Source: G963665595 sp963665595
Lineage (GTDB): Bacteria > Actinomycetota > Coriobacteriia > Coriobacteriales > CADBOM01
NCBI GenBank assembly: GCA_963665595.2
Contig: CAXXJK010000004.1
Span: 62,001-126,000 of the forward strand
Reading direction: 5' to 3'
DNA length: 64,000 bases
Shown here: piece by piece, positions 44,423 through 53,374 of the stretch
Layout of the letters: every line of letters begins with the position of its first letter
Numbering within the stretch: the first letter of the stretch is position 1
Position numbers and translations under genes: made by a program
The notes under the pieces: generated by a model
Database searches by the model: none
Told to the model about the DNA's origin: nothing
The model's input: only the letters and a program-made list of their open reading frames with translations

Positions 44423-45580
44423 CTAAAAACGTGCCAATCGAGCACGGTAGGCCTCGATGTTGGCGCGAATGTCCTGTAGACAACCATCGCCAAACCGTAG
44501 ACGATATGCTTCAGTCAGGACAAGGGCAAGTTCACTTTCTGCAACCACTCCACATGCGGGCACCGCACAGACATCAGAGCGTTCCTTTGAGGCTTGACGC
44601 ATCTCATGAGTAACAAGATCAACGGTGGAAAGTGGTGTCATCAACGTCGGGATGGGTTTCATGGCGAGCGTTATCTCGATCGATTCACCATTCGTCATGC
44701 CCCCCTCAAGCCCACCAGCGTTATTTGAAAGCCGATGAAATCCGCGCTCCTTCTCAAACGCAATTTCATCGTGAACAAGCGAGCCCGGCAGAATTGCCGC
44801 ATCAAAACCAAGTCCAAATTCCACACCTTTGACTGCGGGAATAGAAAAAAGTGCTTCGCCGATGCGGGAAGCAAGACGCTCTCGTGGTGTTGCATAGCCA
44901 CCAAGACCGGGCAACAATCCCTGCGCGATCAAAACTACCCATCCCCCCAACGATTCTCCCGCCTGAAGAGCACGATCGATTTCAAGCTTCATTGCCTCTG
45001 TCGTTGCCTGATCTGGACAACGGACCGGAGAATTTTCTACAGCCTCCCAATCAATGTTGGCATCAGCAAATTCAAGAGGTAACTCGATTGAGCCAATTCG
45101 AGACACAAACGAATGAACCGAAACGCCCATATCCTGAAGAAGTGCTTTAGCAATCGCTCCGGCCGCCACACGGCAAACTGTTTCGCGCGCACTGGCACGT
45201 TCAAGGATGTCCCGGCAATCATGCGTACCATTTCTGAAGGAACCGCTGAGATCGGCGTGACCTGGTCGAGGAGTCTGCTCACGCACAAGATCTTGGGGTG
45301 CCTCGCCATCTGTCGCCATACGATCAGACCAGTTTGTCCAGTCTTTATTTATCACCTGAAGCGCAATGGGACTTCCAATGGTACGTCCGAAACGTACGCC
45401 AGAAAGTATTTCAACTCGATCAGTCTCAATCGACATGCGTCCACCGCGGCCATAGCCCCGTTGCCTGCGCGCAAGCTCATAATTGATGTAATCAGCAGTG
45501 AGCTCAAGCCCAGCAGGAACACCTTCGACTATAACGGTCAGAGCTCGACCATGAGATTCACCAGCGCTGACATAATGCAT
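44423..45580 (-). CDS. aroC: Chorismate synthase
   Basis: AroC makes chorismate from EPSP with reduced FMN. The 385-residue protein begins YVSAGESHGRALTVIVEGVP and has ARRQRGYGRGGRMSIETDRV, GRTIGSPIALQVINKDWTNW, TPRPGHADLSGSFRNGTHD, ERASARETVCRVAAGAIAK, and LSNNAGGLEGGMTNGE. All family signatures are intact. GAGAGGTGA precedes the ATG. A weak terminator separates it from aroE upstream, so it may start a second aro transcript. Confidence 0.97.
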   Translation of the reverse strand: MHYVSAGESHGRALTVIVEGVPAGLELTADYINYELARRQRGYGRGGRMSIETDRVEILSGVRFGRTIGSPIALQVINKDWTNWSDRMATDGEAPQDLVREQTPRPGHADLSGSFRNGTHDCRDILERASARETVCRVAAGAIAKALLQDMGVSVHSFVSRIGSIELPLEFADANIDWEAVENSPVRCPDQATTEAMKLEIDRALQAGESLGGWVVLIAQGLLPGLGGYATPRERLASRIGEALFSIPAVKGVEFGLGFDAAILPGSLVHDEIAFEKERGFHRLSNNAGGLEGGMTNGESIEITLAMKPIPTLMTPLSTVDLVTHEMRQASKERSDVCAVPACGVVAESELALVLTEAYRLRFGDGCLQDIRANIEAYRARLARF

Positions 45581-45710
45581 AGAAAATCACCTCTCATAGG
45601 AAGATGAAAACCTTGTTCCATCCTAGCAAATCATGAGCAAAAAGAATGAATCTTCAGATAATTTTTCCGAAAACTCGCAGGAGAACACATCTAGACGGTA
45701 GATACTGTTC

Positions 45711-45731
45711 AAAAAACTGCCTATTCAGCAG
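45711..45731 (-). terminator. Weak terminator after aroE
   Basis: On the minus strand CTGCT (45731-45727) pairs with GGCAG (45721-45717) over a five-base loop and is followed by six Ts (45716-45711). The stem is only 5 bp with one G-U pair, so read-through into aroC is likely. Confidence 0.42.
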
Positions 45732-45738
45732 CTTTATA

Positions 45739-46764
45739 TCACATTAATGAATCCCTCAACGCCTCATAAATCATCGTGCGATCAACCAGTAGAGACACAC
45801 CCTGCGCATCGGCGAACAGATGCATGGTAGCGATTGCCTGTTCTACGAGCATGCCCAGACCGTCCATGCTGCAAGCGCCCGCCTCTGCACAAGCTCTTCT
45901 GAGCGCCGTTTCCCCCTGCCCATATACCACATCAAGTATCGTGTGATGCGACCTGATCAGATCAGAGGCAACCACACTCGGATCATCAGGGTTCATCCCC
46001 AGAGGTGTTGCATCAATCAAAATATCAATGTCCGGCATAAGACTATCAAGGTGTTGATAGGAGATGGCCTCCATACGAGTAACATGCGCAGTGCCCCAAG
46101 ACGAAACTGCCCAGGAAACAAGTTTCTGTTCAGGCCCAAATCCAGAAGTCAGAAAACCTTCTTGTAATAATGCTGCCTCATCTATGGCCTTCTGACGATC
46201 CATAATCAGTCGATGAGCCTGTTCCACATGACGGCTCACAAGAAAAATGGCGCGCGCGCCCGCAATCGCAAGTGAAACCAACGCAGAAAGAGCTGCAGCA
46301 CCCGTACCACAAATTGCCACGGTTTTCCCCGCAACGTTACAATTTGCATCAAGTTCAAGGGTGCGCAGCACGCCGTATCCATCGGTATTGTAACCGACAA
46401 GGCGAAAACCCTCATTGCTGATTCCCTCCTCAAAACACAAGACATTTGCGCCCCCCACCATAAACGCGGATGCATCGAGCCCATCGACCATATTCATAAC
46501 ATCTCGTTTATAGGGCATCGTCACATTGAATCCAAGAAACCTATTGGCGTGAGCATGCGCACCATTGACCAGAGAGAATACCTGTGTGATATCGCTACAT
46601 TCAAAACGTCCATAGTGCCAAGCCAGACCAGCAGCGTCATAAACGGTTTGATGAATAAGCGGAGAAAGCGTATGAGCGATTGGGTAGCCAATCACTCCAG
46701 ACAGTTTTTTGCCATCGCAGTGTTCACTTGCTCTAGCAAACTCTTTATCGGTCTGTCTCTCCAT
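45739..46764 (-). CDS. aroE: Shikimate dehydrogenase
   Basis: AroE reduces 3-dehydroshikimate to shikimate with NADPH. The 341-residue protein shows GVIGYPIAHTLSPLIHQTVY near residue 21, FLGFNVTMPYKRDVM with the catalytic Lys, GYNTDGYGVLRTLE (catalytic Asp), the nucleotide loop AICGTGAAALSALVSLAIAG, LIDATPLGMNPDDP, and DVVYGQGETALRRACAEAG. It is longer than the typical 270-290 residues because of insertions in the second half and a 20-residue N-terminal extension. The start overlaps yqeG by 20 bases, with AAAGGA upstream. Confidence 0.93.
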   Translation of the reverse strand: MERQTDKEFARASEHCDGKKLSGVIGYPIAHTLSPLIHQTVYDAAGLAWHYGRFECSDITQVFSLVNGAHAHANRFLGFNVTMPYKRDVMNMVDGLDASAFMVGGANVLCFEEGISNEGFRLVGYNTDGYGVLRTLELDANCNVAGKTVAICGTGAAALSALVSLAIAGARAIFLVSRHVEQAHRLIMDRQKAIDEAALLQEGFLTSGFGPEQKLVSWAVSSWGTAHVTRMEAISYQHLDSLMPDIDILIDATPLGMNPDDPSVVASDLIRSHHTILDVVYGQGETALRRACAEAGACSMDGLGMLVEQAIATMHLFADAQGVSLLVDRTMIYEALRDSLM

Positions 46765-47284
46765 TCTCCCCTATCCTTTCTTCGTTAAGAGGCATATCGC
46801 CCAGAATGCGCTGTTGCACTTTTCGTAGAAGTACGGTATACCATAGATCTTCCGTGGCGAGTGGCTCAACCAACAGCGCACGGATACCCGCCGCGCGGGC
46901 GGCAAGAACATCCGTAAACAATTGGTCGCCCAACAGCGCAGACTCTTCTTTCTTTGCGTGCATAAGACGTAACGCTTTAAAAACTCCGATGGGTAGCGGT
47001 TTTAATGCTTTTGCCACAATAGGCAGTTCAAGCGCAGATGCAATCTCATATGCATAAGAGTGACAGTTATTCGAGATAAGGCACATCTGAATCCCTCGCA
47101 GGCGACCATCTGCAATCCACTGACGTATCTCTGAAGGGATCTCATGCGTCTTGCGAGAAAGCACGGTGTTGTCCATATCAAGGAAGAGCGTTGTTATGCC
47201 CGCCACCTCGATAGTATCAAGAGACAGATTTATCAGAGAAGAGCCATACCAGTCCGGCTTCAGCACCCTATTTGTTCTCGCCAT
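46745..47284 (-). CDS. YqeG-family HAD phosphatase
   Basis: A 179-residue HAD-superfamily IIIA phosphatase of the YqeG type. The nucleophile motif is LFLDMDNTVLSRKT (two Asp), motif II is CLISNNC, and motif III/IV is LLGDQLFTDVLAARAAGIRA. In Bacillus, yqeG lies next to yqeH and aroD (an aroE orthologue), the same association with shikimate dehydrogenase seen here. Substrate is not known. The ATG at 47284 is preferred to a GTG at 47296 that overlaps the mltG stop. Confidence 0.88.
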   Translation of the reverse strand: MARTNRVLKPDWYGSSLINLSLDTIEVAGITTLFLDMDNTVLSRKTHEIPSEIRQWIADGRLRGIQMCLISNNCHSYAYEIASALELPIVAKALKPLPIGVFKALRLMHAKKEESALLGDQLFTDVLAARAAGIRALLVEPLATEDLWYTVLLRKVQQRILGDMPLNEERIGENGETDR

Positions 47285-47295
47285 CGCTAGTCTCA

Positions 47296-48609
47296 CTAAT
47301 CGTTTGCAATACCGAAGACTTCTTTGTAACGCTCCTTCGCGACAAGGAAGTCATCGTAGTTATCACAAAACGTCAGTGTACCGTCAAGCTCTGTGGTCAC
47401 GTAGTACAGGTAGTTTGTCGTATTTGGATTGTACGCAGCTTTGATCGAAAGAATACTCGGGGAGCAAATCGGACCCACTGGTAATCCCGAGTTGGTATAG
47501 GTGTTATAAGGACTTTTCACCGCCAGATCGTCAAGAGTAAGATTGTGCCCATCGTAACCAGAACCAAGCGCATAGACAACCGTCGGATCCATCTGGAGAT
47601 ACATGCCTCGGTTAAGACGATTATAGATAACCGAAGCGACATTATATCTTTCGCTGTCAGTGCCGGTCTCTCTTTCTATAATTGAGCCCATGGTCACCAG
47701 CTGAAACAACGTATATTGACCATTTCCCTTAAGAGAAAGACCCGCGTTGTTCATCTCTGTCGAGAACTGAGAGAGCAGGGTACGCACCACATAATCAGCG
47801 CTTGCCCCTTCAGGAACATAATAGGTCTTAGGATAGAGAAAACCTTCGAGCGAATTATCATAAACGCCTGCAAGGAATGGATAATCTCCCACATAACGAT
47901 CTGCCTGATGACAAAGATTTATGAAATCACTCGCTGAAATTCCCAGAGAGTTTTGAACAATGCTGGCAGTTTGAGAAATAGTCAAACCCTCAGGAATCGT
48001 CAGTTTTGTACCTTCAAAATTGGGGCCGGCAACCAGTCGGTCGATGACCGCATCATTTTCCATATAGGTAGTAAATTTATAGGAACCCGCCTTAAGCGAT
48101 TGGGCCGCATCGCGAGAAGAAACCTGAGAGATGAACGAAGAGCGATTGGATATGACCTCATTACTCACAAGAATGTCAGCGATGGTTTGCGTAGAAGAAC
48201 CACTGGGAATCTGAACGGTCACTTCAATTCCTGCCGCACTTCGATGCGAAGCATTGCCGGAAAAAATGTTATAGACAACAATACCGGCAATGATAAGTAC
48301 AACAACAAATAACGCCGCGATTACGGCAGACGCAATGCCACGTCGACGATCGTTCTTCCATTTGTTACTGCTTTTTTGAACCGTATATTTCTCGTGAGAA
48401 TTACGGAAATGAACGCTGGATGTTCCTTTTTGCTTAGACTGGTCTACGCCTCTACCATACATCCGCTGAAAAGAAGACTGATCAACGACATCCCGAGATG
48501 AACGTGAACGATTTCGATTTGGTTGACCAAGGGTTGGCTTACGATCACCTGAAGCGCTACGATGAGCACCGCGAGATGAAGTATGTCTCTGGTGTTTGTC
48601 GAAGATCAT
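47296..48609 (-). CDS. mltG: Endolytic murein transglycosylase MltG
   Basis: MltG cuts nascent glycan strands in the membrane and so sets their length. The 437-residue protein has a basic Ser/Arg/Gln-rich cytoplasmic region (residues 1-95), one membrane helix at about 95-116 (VIAALFVVVLIIAGIVVYNI), a LysM-like subdomain, and the YceG catalytic domain with the active Glu in VTMGSIIERETG, followed by ASVIYNRLNRGMYLQMDPTV and YNTYTNSGLPVGPICSPS. It lies between ruvX and yqeG, a conserved place in Gram-positive genomes (yrrL in Bacillus). Confidence 0.94.
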   Translation of the reverse strand: MIFDKHQRHTSSRGAHRSASGDRKPTLGQPNRNRSRSSRDVVDQSSFQRMYGRGVDQSKQKGTSSVHFRNSHEKYTVQKSSNKWKNDRRRGIASAVIAALFVVVLIIAGIVVYNIFSGNASHRSAAGIEVTVQIPSGSSTQTIADILVSNEVISNRSSFISQVSSRDAAQSLKAGSYKFTTYMENDAVIDRLVAGPNFEGTKLTIPEGLTISQTASIVQNSLGISASDFINLCHQADRYVGDYPFLAGVYDNSLEGFLYPKTYYVPEGASADYVVRTLLSQFSTEMNNAGLSLKGNGQYTLFQLVTMGSIIERETGTDSERYNVASVIYNRLNRGMYLQMDPTVVYALGSGYDGHNLTLDDLAVKSPYNTYTNSGLPVGPICSPSILSIKAAYNPNTTNYLYYVTTELDGTLTFCDNYDDFLVAKERYKEVFGIAND

Positions 48610-48624
48610 CAGAAGTCTTCCGTT

Positions 48625-49059
48625 TCATTTGTCTGATTGCATGTCATGAGCGCATCCGTCAAGAAATGTCTGCAAAAAAACCGACGCGGCTATCATATCG
48701 ACTTTTCCTCGTTGTCTTCGTTCGCTCAAACCGTTTTCACGTAATATCCGCTTCGCCTCAACAGAAGAGAGCCGCTCATCACAGAATTCATAGGGCATGT
48801 TCCAGTCAGCTGCTATACCCGCTGCAATCTGTTTTACGTAATCAGTTTGACGACTACATTCACCAGACAGCGAAAGCGGAAGACCAAACAAGAATAGCGA
48901 CGGTTCATAATCTTCAATAATACGCTTGAATGCAGACGCGCGTCCTACAACTTCGTTCAACGACAATACTTCCAAAGGAGATGCAACGCAGCTATTACGA
49001 TCGCTTACCGCAAGGCCAACGCGTTTCTCTCCAATATCGAAAGCAAGGATTCGCGTCAT
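48625..49059 (-). CDS. ruvX: RuvX/YqgF-family RNase H-like nuclease
   Basis: A 144-residue RNase H-fold protein, described as a putative Holliday junction resolvase and, in E. coli, a pre-16S rRNA nuclease. The acidic motifs are ILAFDIGEKRVGLAVSD at residues 3-19, FLFGLPLSLSGECS, FCDERLSSVEAKRIL, and the terminal KVDMIAASVFLQTFL. The start overlaps the alaS stop by four bases (ATGA). Both proposed roles are known in the family and cannot be decided here. Confidence 0.92.
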   Translation of the reverse strand: MTRILAFDIGEKRVGLAVSDRNSCVASPLEVLSLNEVVGRASAFKRIIEDYEPSLFLFGLPLSLSGECSRQTDYVKQIAAGIAADWNMPYEFCDERLSSVEAKRILRENGLSERRQRGKVDMIAASVFLQTFLDGCAHDMQSDK

Positions 49060-51692
49060 AAGCCTGCCTGAGCAGTCAATTTTTCGCGTGCTGCGTCAAG
49101 AGCCTCGGGAAGGCGTGATACCGCTGTGCCACCGGCTTGAGCCATGGCAGGTTTTCCGCCACCGCTTCCGTCAATCAAAGGTGCAATCTGTTTGATAAGA
49201 GCACTCGCATCAAAGCCAGCATCTATTGCTTCCTTGCTGCCAGCCGCAAGCAAAGCAGCTTTCCCATCAACAGTCCGCGCAGCAAGAACAAGCGCGCCGG
49301 GCACTTCCATACGCTCTTTGACAATATCCCAGATAGACCGCAACTCGTTTGATTCAATATCCGATATCGTCAAAAGAATAACGGGATAACCAATATCGAG
49401 CGTTTCAGCCCCAGCAAGAACATCAGCTACTTCGCGGCGAGCAGTCGCTTGCTGCAGACGCCGAGCCTCCTCTTTGAATACCCTGAGCTCTTCAAGGTCA
49501 CGCGCGGTACGCTCCACCACCTCTGAAGGCGAGACATGCAGCAACCCAGCCGTATCTTTGAGCTCTGACTGCAGGGCGTTGACATATGAAAGAGCATCGT
49601 AGCTGGTAACCGCTTCTATACGGCGGATGTTATTGCCCACGCTGCCCTCAGAAACGATTTTAAGAAAACCGATTTCGGCTGTATTCGCAACATGAGTGCC
49701 ACCACACAATTCCCGTGAATAAGAGCCGCATTCCAGGACGCGAACATGGGCACCATACTTTTCGCCAAACAGAGCGGTGACGCCAGCGGCGCGCGCCTCA
49801 TCAAGCGAGGTCTCATAAAATGTCACGGGAGAGGCATCCATAATTTTCTCGTTGACAATCAGTTCCACCCGAGCGATCTGCTCAGGTGTCATTGCCTCGA
49901 AATGGGTGAAATCAAAGCGCAGTCTATCGGCTGCCACCAACGAGCCGGCCTGCTTTACATGATCACCTAATACTTCTCGTAATGCCCAGTGAAGGATATG
50001 CGTAGCCGTGTGGTTACGCGAAACACGATTGCGAAACATCACATCAATGGAGGCAAGAATTTCGTCCCCCACTGTAAGATAACCAGCGGTCACCAGTCCT
50101 CTCTGTACGCGAAGACCTTTCTCGGGGATAACAGCATCTCTTACCTCAAACGCGCCGCAGTCATTGGCAATCTTGCCCGTATCTCCTACCTGACCACCCA
50201 TTTCCCCATAGAAGGGCGTGCGATCAAGAATCACGTCAGCAGTCATGCCTTCCTCAACCCGATCGACCACTTCGCCATCTACCACAAGCGCCTGTATGCG
50301 AGCCGATGTGCTCTTTTCAAGATATCCAACAAAGATAGTTTCGCCCAATTGTTTGAGAAGATGAGAGAACACGCCGCCATAGCTGCCCCAAGCATCATCT
50401 GAACGCGCAGCACGAGCGCGCTCACGCTGAACTGACATGGCGGCTTCAAATCCGCTACGATCAACTTCGATCCCACGTTCATGCGCAACTTCGGCAGTAA
50501 TTTCAAAGGGAAACCCATAGGTGTCATGAAGAACAAAAGCAGTCTCACCGTCTAAGACATTGTCTTGAAGCGTGTCGAGTGCACTATCCAGATACATCTG
50601 CCCTTGACGTAATGTCGCCCCAAAGCGATCCTCTTCCGCGAGCACAACACGTTTTATCAGGGATTCATTTTCAACAATTTCCGGATAGACCGAACCCATC
50701 TCCTGAATGACTGCATCAACAAACGTTCCGAGGAAGGGACCTTCTATGCCTTGTAGGTGTCCATGACGAACCGCTCGACGCAACAGACGTCTGAGCACAT
50801 AGCCGCGACCCTCATTTGAAGGTAAGATGCCATCGCCAATCATAAAGGTAACCGCGCGAGCATGGTCAGCGAGTATGCGCAAAGATAAATCAACCTTTGT
50901 GTCTATTCCATACGCGTTGCCAATGAGTTCCTCGCCTAAGGTGATGAGACCCCGCAGAATATCTGAATCATAGTTAGTATAGACACCCTGAGTGAGAGCG
51001 GCTACGCGCTCAAGCCCCATTCCGGTATCGATGTTCTTCTTGGGAAGTGGTACCAGCGTACCATCTTCTTGACCATCATACTGAGTGAACACACAGTTCC
51101 AGAACTCAATATAGCGGTCACAGTCGCAGCCGGGTGCGCAATCGGGCTTGCCGCACCCCACAGAGGGGCCCTGATCATAATACAGTTCTGAGCAGGGTCC
51201 ACACGGTCCCGTAGGGCCTGCACGCCAAAAATTATCCTCTGCGCCCATAATCACAATATGATCTTCAGGGACACCAAGCGCTTTCCATATATCGATAGTC
51301 TCAAGATCTTTTTCATACACAGAAAAATAAAGACGCTCAGGTTCAAAACCAAGTACTTCGGTTGAAAATTCGTAAGCCCAAGCGCACATCTCATCTTTAA
51401 AGTAAGCACCAAAACTAAAGTTGCCCAGCATCTCAAAAAATGAAAGGTGCCGACCAGTGGTACCGATAATATCAATATCATTGGTTCGCACACATTTTTG
51501 AGCAGTCGTAGCACCAATATAGGGAGCTTCAAGTTGCTTTTGTTGCAGAAAATACGGTTTAAATTGTACCATCCCCGCGACGGTTAAGAGAAGCGAAGGG
51601 TCATCAGGAATGAGCGAGGACGACGGAAAACGTCTGCACCCCTTCTCCTCAAAAAATCGTAAATATTTTTCCCGAATCTCGGAACTCTTCAC
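49056..51692 (-). CDS. alaS: Alanyl-tRNA synthetase
   Basis: AlaRS charges tRNA-Ala. The 878-residue protein has the full domain order: class II catalytic core (SSEIREKYLRFFEEKGCRRF, FEMLGNFSFGAYFKDE, RGYVLRRLLRRAVRHG), editing domain with RNHTATHILHWALRE and LCGGTHVANTAEIG (zinc and editing residues), and C-terminal oligomerisation/C-Ala domain with GGGKPAMAQAGG. An insert with a Cys cluster (CGKPDCAPGCDCD) is present in the core, as in many actinobacteria. The start is GTG at 51692 with only a weak GAGAT site; the N-terminus aligns well. A 187-base leader with its own promoter lies upstream. Confidence 0.97.
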   Translation of the reverse strand: MKSSEIREKYLRFFEEKGCRRFPSSSLIPDDPSLLLTVAGMVQFKPYFLQQKQLEAPYIGATTAQKCVRTNDIDIIGTTGRHLSFFEMLGNFSFGAYFKDEMCAWAYEFSTEVLGFEPERLYFSVYEKDLETIDIWKALGVPEDHIVIMGAEDNFWRAGPTGPCGPCSELYYDQGPSVGCGKPDCAPGCDCDRYIEFWNCVFTQYDGQEDGTLVPLPKKNIDTGMGLERVAALTQGVYTNYDSDILRGLITLGEELIGNAYGIDTKVDLSLRILADHARAVTFMIGDGILPSNEGRGYVLRRLLRRAVRHGHLQGIEGPFLGTFVDAVIQEMGSVYPEIVENESLIKRVVLAEEDRFGATLRQGQMYLDSALDTLQDNVLDGETAFVLHDTYGFPFEITAEVAHERGIEVDRSGFEAAMSVQRERARAARSDDAWGSYGGVFSHLLKQLGETIFVGYLEKSTSARIQALVVDGEVVDRVEEGMTADVILDRTPFYGEMGGQVGDTGKIANDCGAFEVRDAVIPEKGLRVQRGLVTAGYLTVGDEILASIDVMFRNRVSRNHTATHILHWALREVLGDHVKQAGSLVAADRLRFDFTHFEAMTPEQIARVELIVNEKIMDASPVTFYETSLDEARAAGVTALFGEKYGAHVRVLECGSYSRELCGGTHVANTAEIGFLKIVSEGSVGNNIRRIEAVTSYDALSYVNALQSELKDTAGLLHVSPSEVVERTARDLEELRVFKEEARRLQQATARREVADVLAGAETLDIGYPVILLTISDIESNELRSIWDIVKERMEVPGALVLAARTVDGKAALLAAGSKEAIDAGFDASALIKQIAPLIDGSGGGKPAMAQAGGTAVSRLPEALDAAREKLTAQAGL

Positions 51693-51724
51693 TCGTATCT
51701 CTATCTCTCGTCTTGGACTCTCAT

Positions 51725-51767
51725 ATACGCTATACGCGTATGGATGTTATACACATCTTCGCAGATG
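51725..51767 (-). promoter_or_regulatory. Two small hairpins in the alaS leader
   Basis: Within the predicted leader, ATACGC (51741-51736) and GCGTAT (51730-51725) form a 6-bp stem with a 5-base loop, and CATCT/AGATG (51767-51754) forms a 5-bp stem with a tetraloop. The first lies 33 bases upstream of the GTG. No T-box sequence is present. They may tune translation or be binding sites; function is unproven. Confidence 0.4.
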
Positions 51768-51794
51768 AAAGAGTTTAGAGCCTCGCTGCCTTCT

Positions 51795-51824
51795 TGTATA
51801 CGACAGCCAGAAGATGCCTGTCAA
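51795..51824 (-). promoter_or_regulatory. alaS promoter
   Basis: On the minus strand a perfect TTGACA (51824-51819) is followed after 18 bases by TATACA (51800-51795), which matches the -10 consensus at 4 of 6. Transcription would start near 51788, giving a leader of about 95 bases. Confidence 0.6.
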
Positions 51825-51878
51825 AAAACCGTAATATTTACGATACATCTTGGTTAAAAGTAAGGCTCTGAGCATATA

Positions 51879-53303
51879 TCAGGTATCAAGCCAATTAAAC
51901 ACGTCTCGTTTGTCCTCAATATCTTCTGCCGGTGAAATACCTGCTTTTGATGAAGTCACTGTCGTTGCTTTGCCATCGCCAGCAGTCGATACGTTCGTGC
52001 AACCTTCTTTTCTCTGTCCCCCATTTTGAGAGTCAGAATGATCTTCTCGATAGATAAATCCTGAACGAGAACTATCGACAACCATCTCAAGTTGACTGGT
52101 GGTAATAAATTGATCAGTCGCATCTGATACCGGGTCAACATCGATGCTCGGCTTGCCTTTGAACAGGGCGCCGTCATTGCCAACGAGTTGTCTACCTGTC
52201 TTCTTCTCAAAAAAGTATACAAAGATATCCTTGGCAATAGCAGTAACAGGAATAGCCACGAGCATACCGAAAACACCGCCGAGCGCCCCACCCGCAATAA
52301 GAACAACGAGAACAATGCAGGGATGAAGTGATACGGTTGAAGACATGATGCGCGGAGAGATAAATGTTGCCACAATCCATTGAGCGACACAGGAGATCAG
52401 AATCGAAAGCACGCAGGCCCAAAAGCCATTAAACAATGCAAAAAGAGCAACGACAATACCGGCCACCACCGGACCTATATAGGGAACAACCGTAAAAATG
52501 CCCGTCAAAAGACCAAGAACTGCCGCATAGGGAATACCGCATATCCAATACCCCACACCAGAGAGAATGCCCACACATAGACAGCCGATGAGAGTACCTT
52601 TGATATAGCCGGTAAGCACGCGCGAACACACGGTGGCTACAAAAGTGAACTCCTTATCATGGCGCGGCCCCACCAGAATATGCATTTCGCGTGCCATACG
52701 ATGATAGTCAAGCAAAATCCAGAAGGACACGACAAGGGAGACGCTCAAAACGACAAAACTGTTGGCAATCTCACCGCCTGCACTGGCAATCTCGCTGAAA
52801 GAAATACTCGCCAAACTACCCAGAGCATTTGAAACCTGTTGTGAAACAGCGTTCATCATCGCGGATATCGTAGGATCAGCAAACAGATCGGCGTAGCGTG
52901 AGCGTATATCGGTAAACCATCCGGTCAATTCCTGATAATACGTAGGCAGCATCTTGACGATACTCGATATCTGTTCTATCAGCGAAGGTATAATAGCGAA
53001 GACCAGTGCCGCAAGAATGGCAAACATTGCAACGAACATGATGAAAGAACCGAGAGGTCGTGACACTCGATGCTTTTCAAAAAAATTCACACCAGGATTA
53101 AGAACAAAGACAATAAAGGCTGAGAGCAAGATAATCATCAAAGCAGGCCAGATAGAGCCCAAGGCGATACCGGCAACTACTAGGAGCAGTAGTATACCGA
53201 TAATCATCCAAACAAGTGAAGTGGCATGAATGGCTCGTTCAAGTTTGGTCATATTGCGCTTATCGTGCTCGCTCAGACTCAAAAACCCTTTGTTCTTCGG
53301 CAT
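51879..53303 (-). CDS. AI-2E family transporter
   Basis: A 474-residue polytopic membrane protein of the AI-2 exporter/PurR-regulated permease family, with about eight helices: two near the N-terminus, a large loop, and a C-terminal bundle containing GTLIGCLCVGILSGVGYWI, YIGPVVAGIVVALFALF and IAGGALGGVFGMLVAIP. The last 110 residues form a hydrophilic tail. Members have been linked to AI-2 export and to sodium/proton exchange, so the substrate is not predictable. Its place upstream of alaS mirrors yrrI-alaS in Bacillus. Confidence 0.85.
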   Translation of the reverse strand: MPKNKGFLSLSEHDKRNMTKLERAIHATSLVWMIIGILLLLVVAGIALGSIWPALMIILLSAFIVFVLNPGVNFFEKHRVSRPLGSFIMFVAMFAILAALVFAIIPSLIEQISSIVKMLPTYYQELTGWFTDIRSRYADLFADPTISAMMNAVSQQVSNALGSLASISFSEIASAGGEIANSFVVLSVSLVVSFWILLDYHRMAREMHILVGPRHDKEFTFVATVCSRVLTGYIKGTLIGCLCVGILSGVGYWICGIPYAAVLGLLTGIFTVVPYIGPVVAGIVVALFALFNGFWACVLSILISCVAQWIVATFISPRIMSSTVSLHPCIVLVVLIAGGALGGVFGMLVAIPVTAIAKDIFVYFFEKKTGRQLVGNDGALFKGKPSIDVDPVSDATDQFITTSQLEMVVDSSRSGFIYREDHSDSQNGGQRKEGCTNVSTAGDGKATTVTSSKAGISPAEDIEDKRDVFNWLDT

Positions 53304-53374
53304 CTAGTTCTCCACACAGTATCCTCCCCTAGTCGCTGGGGAGTATTCGGTTATCTTATCGATTCTGATATTGA

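Noticed and set aside
51693..51878. T-box riboswitch upstream of alaS (and similarly in the aspS leader)
   Set aside because: Neither leader contains the conserved T-box sequence or the antiterminator arrangement.
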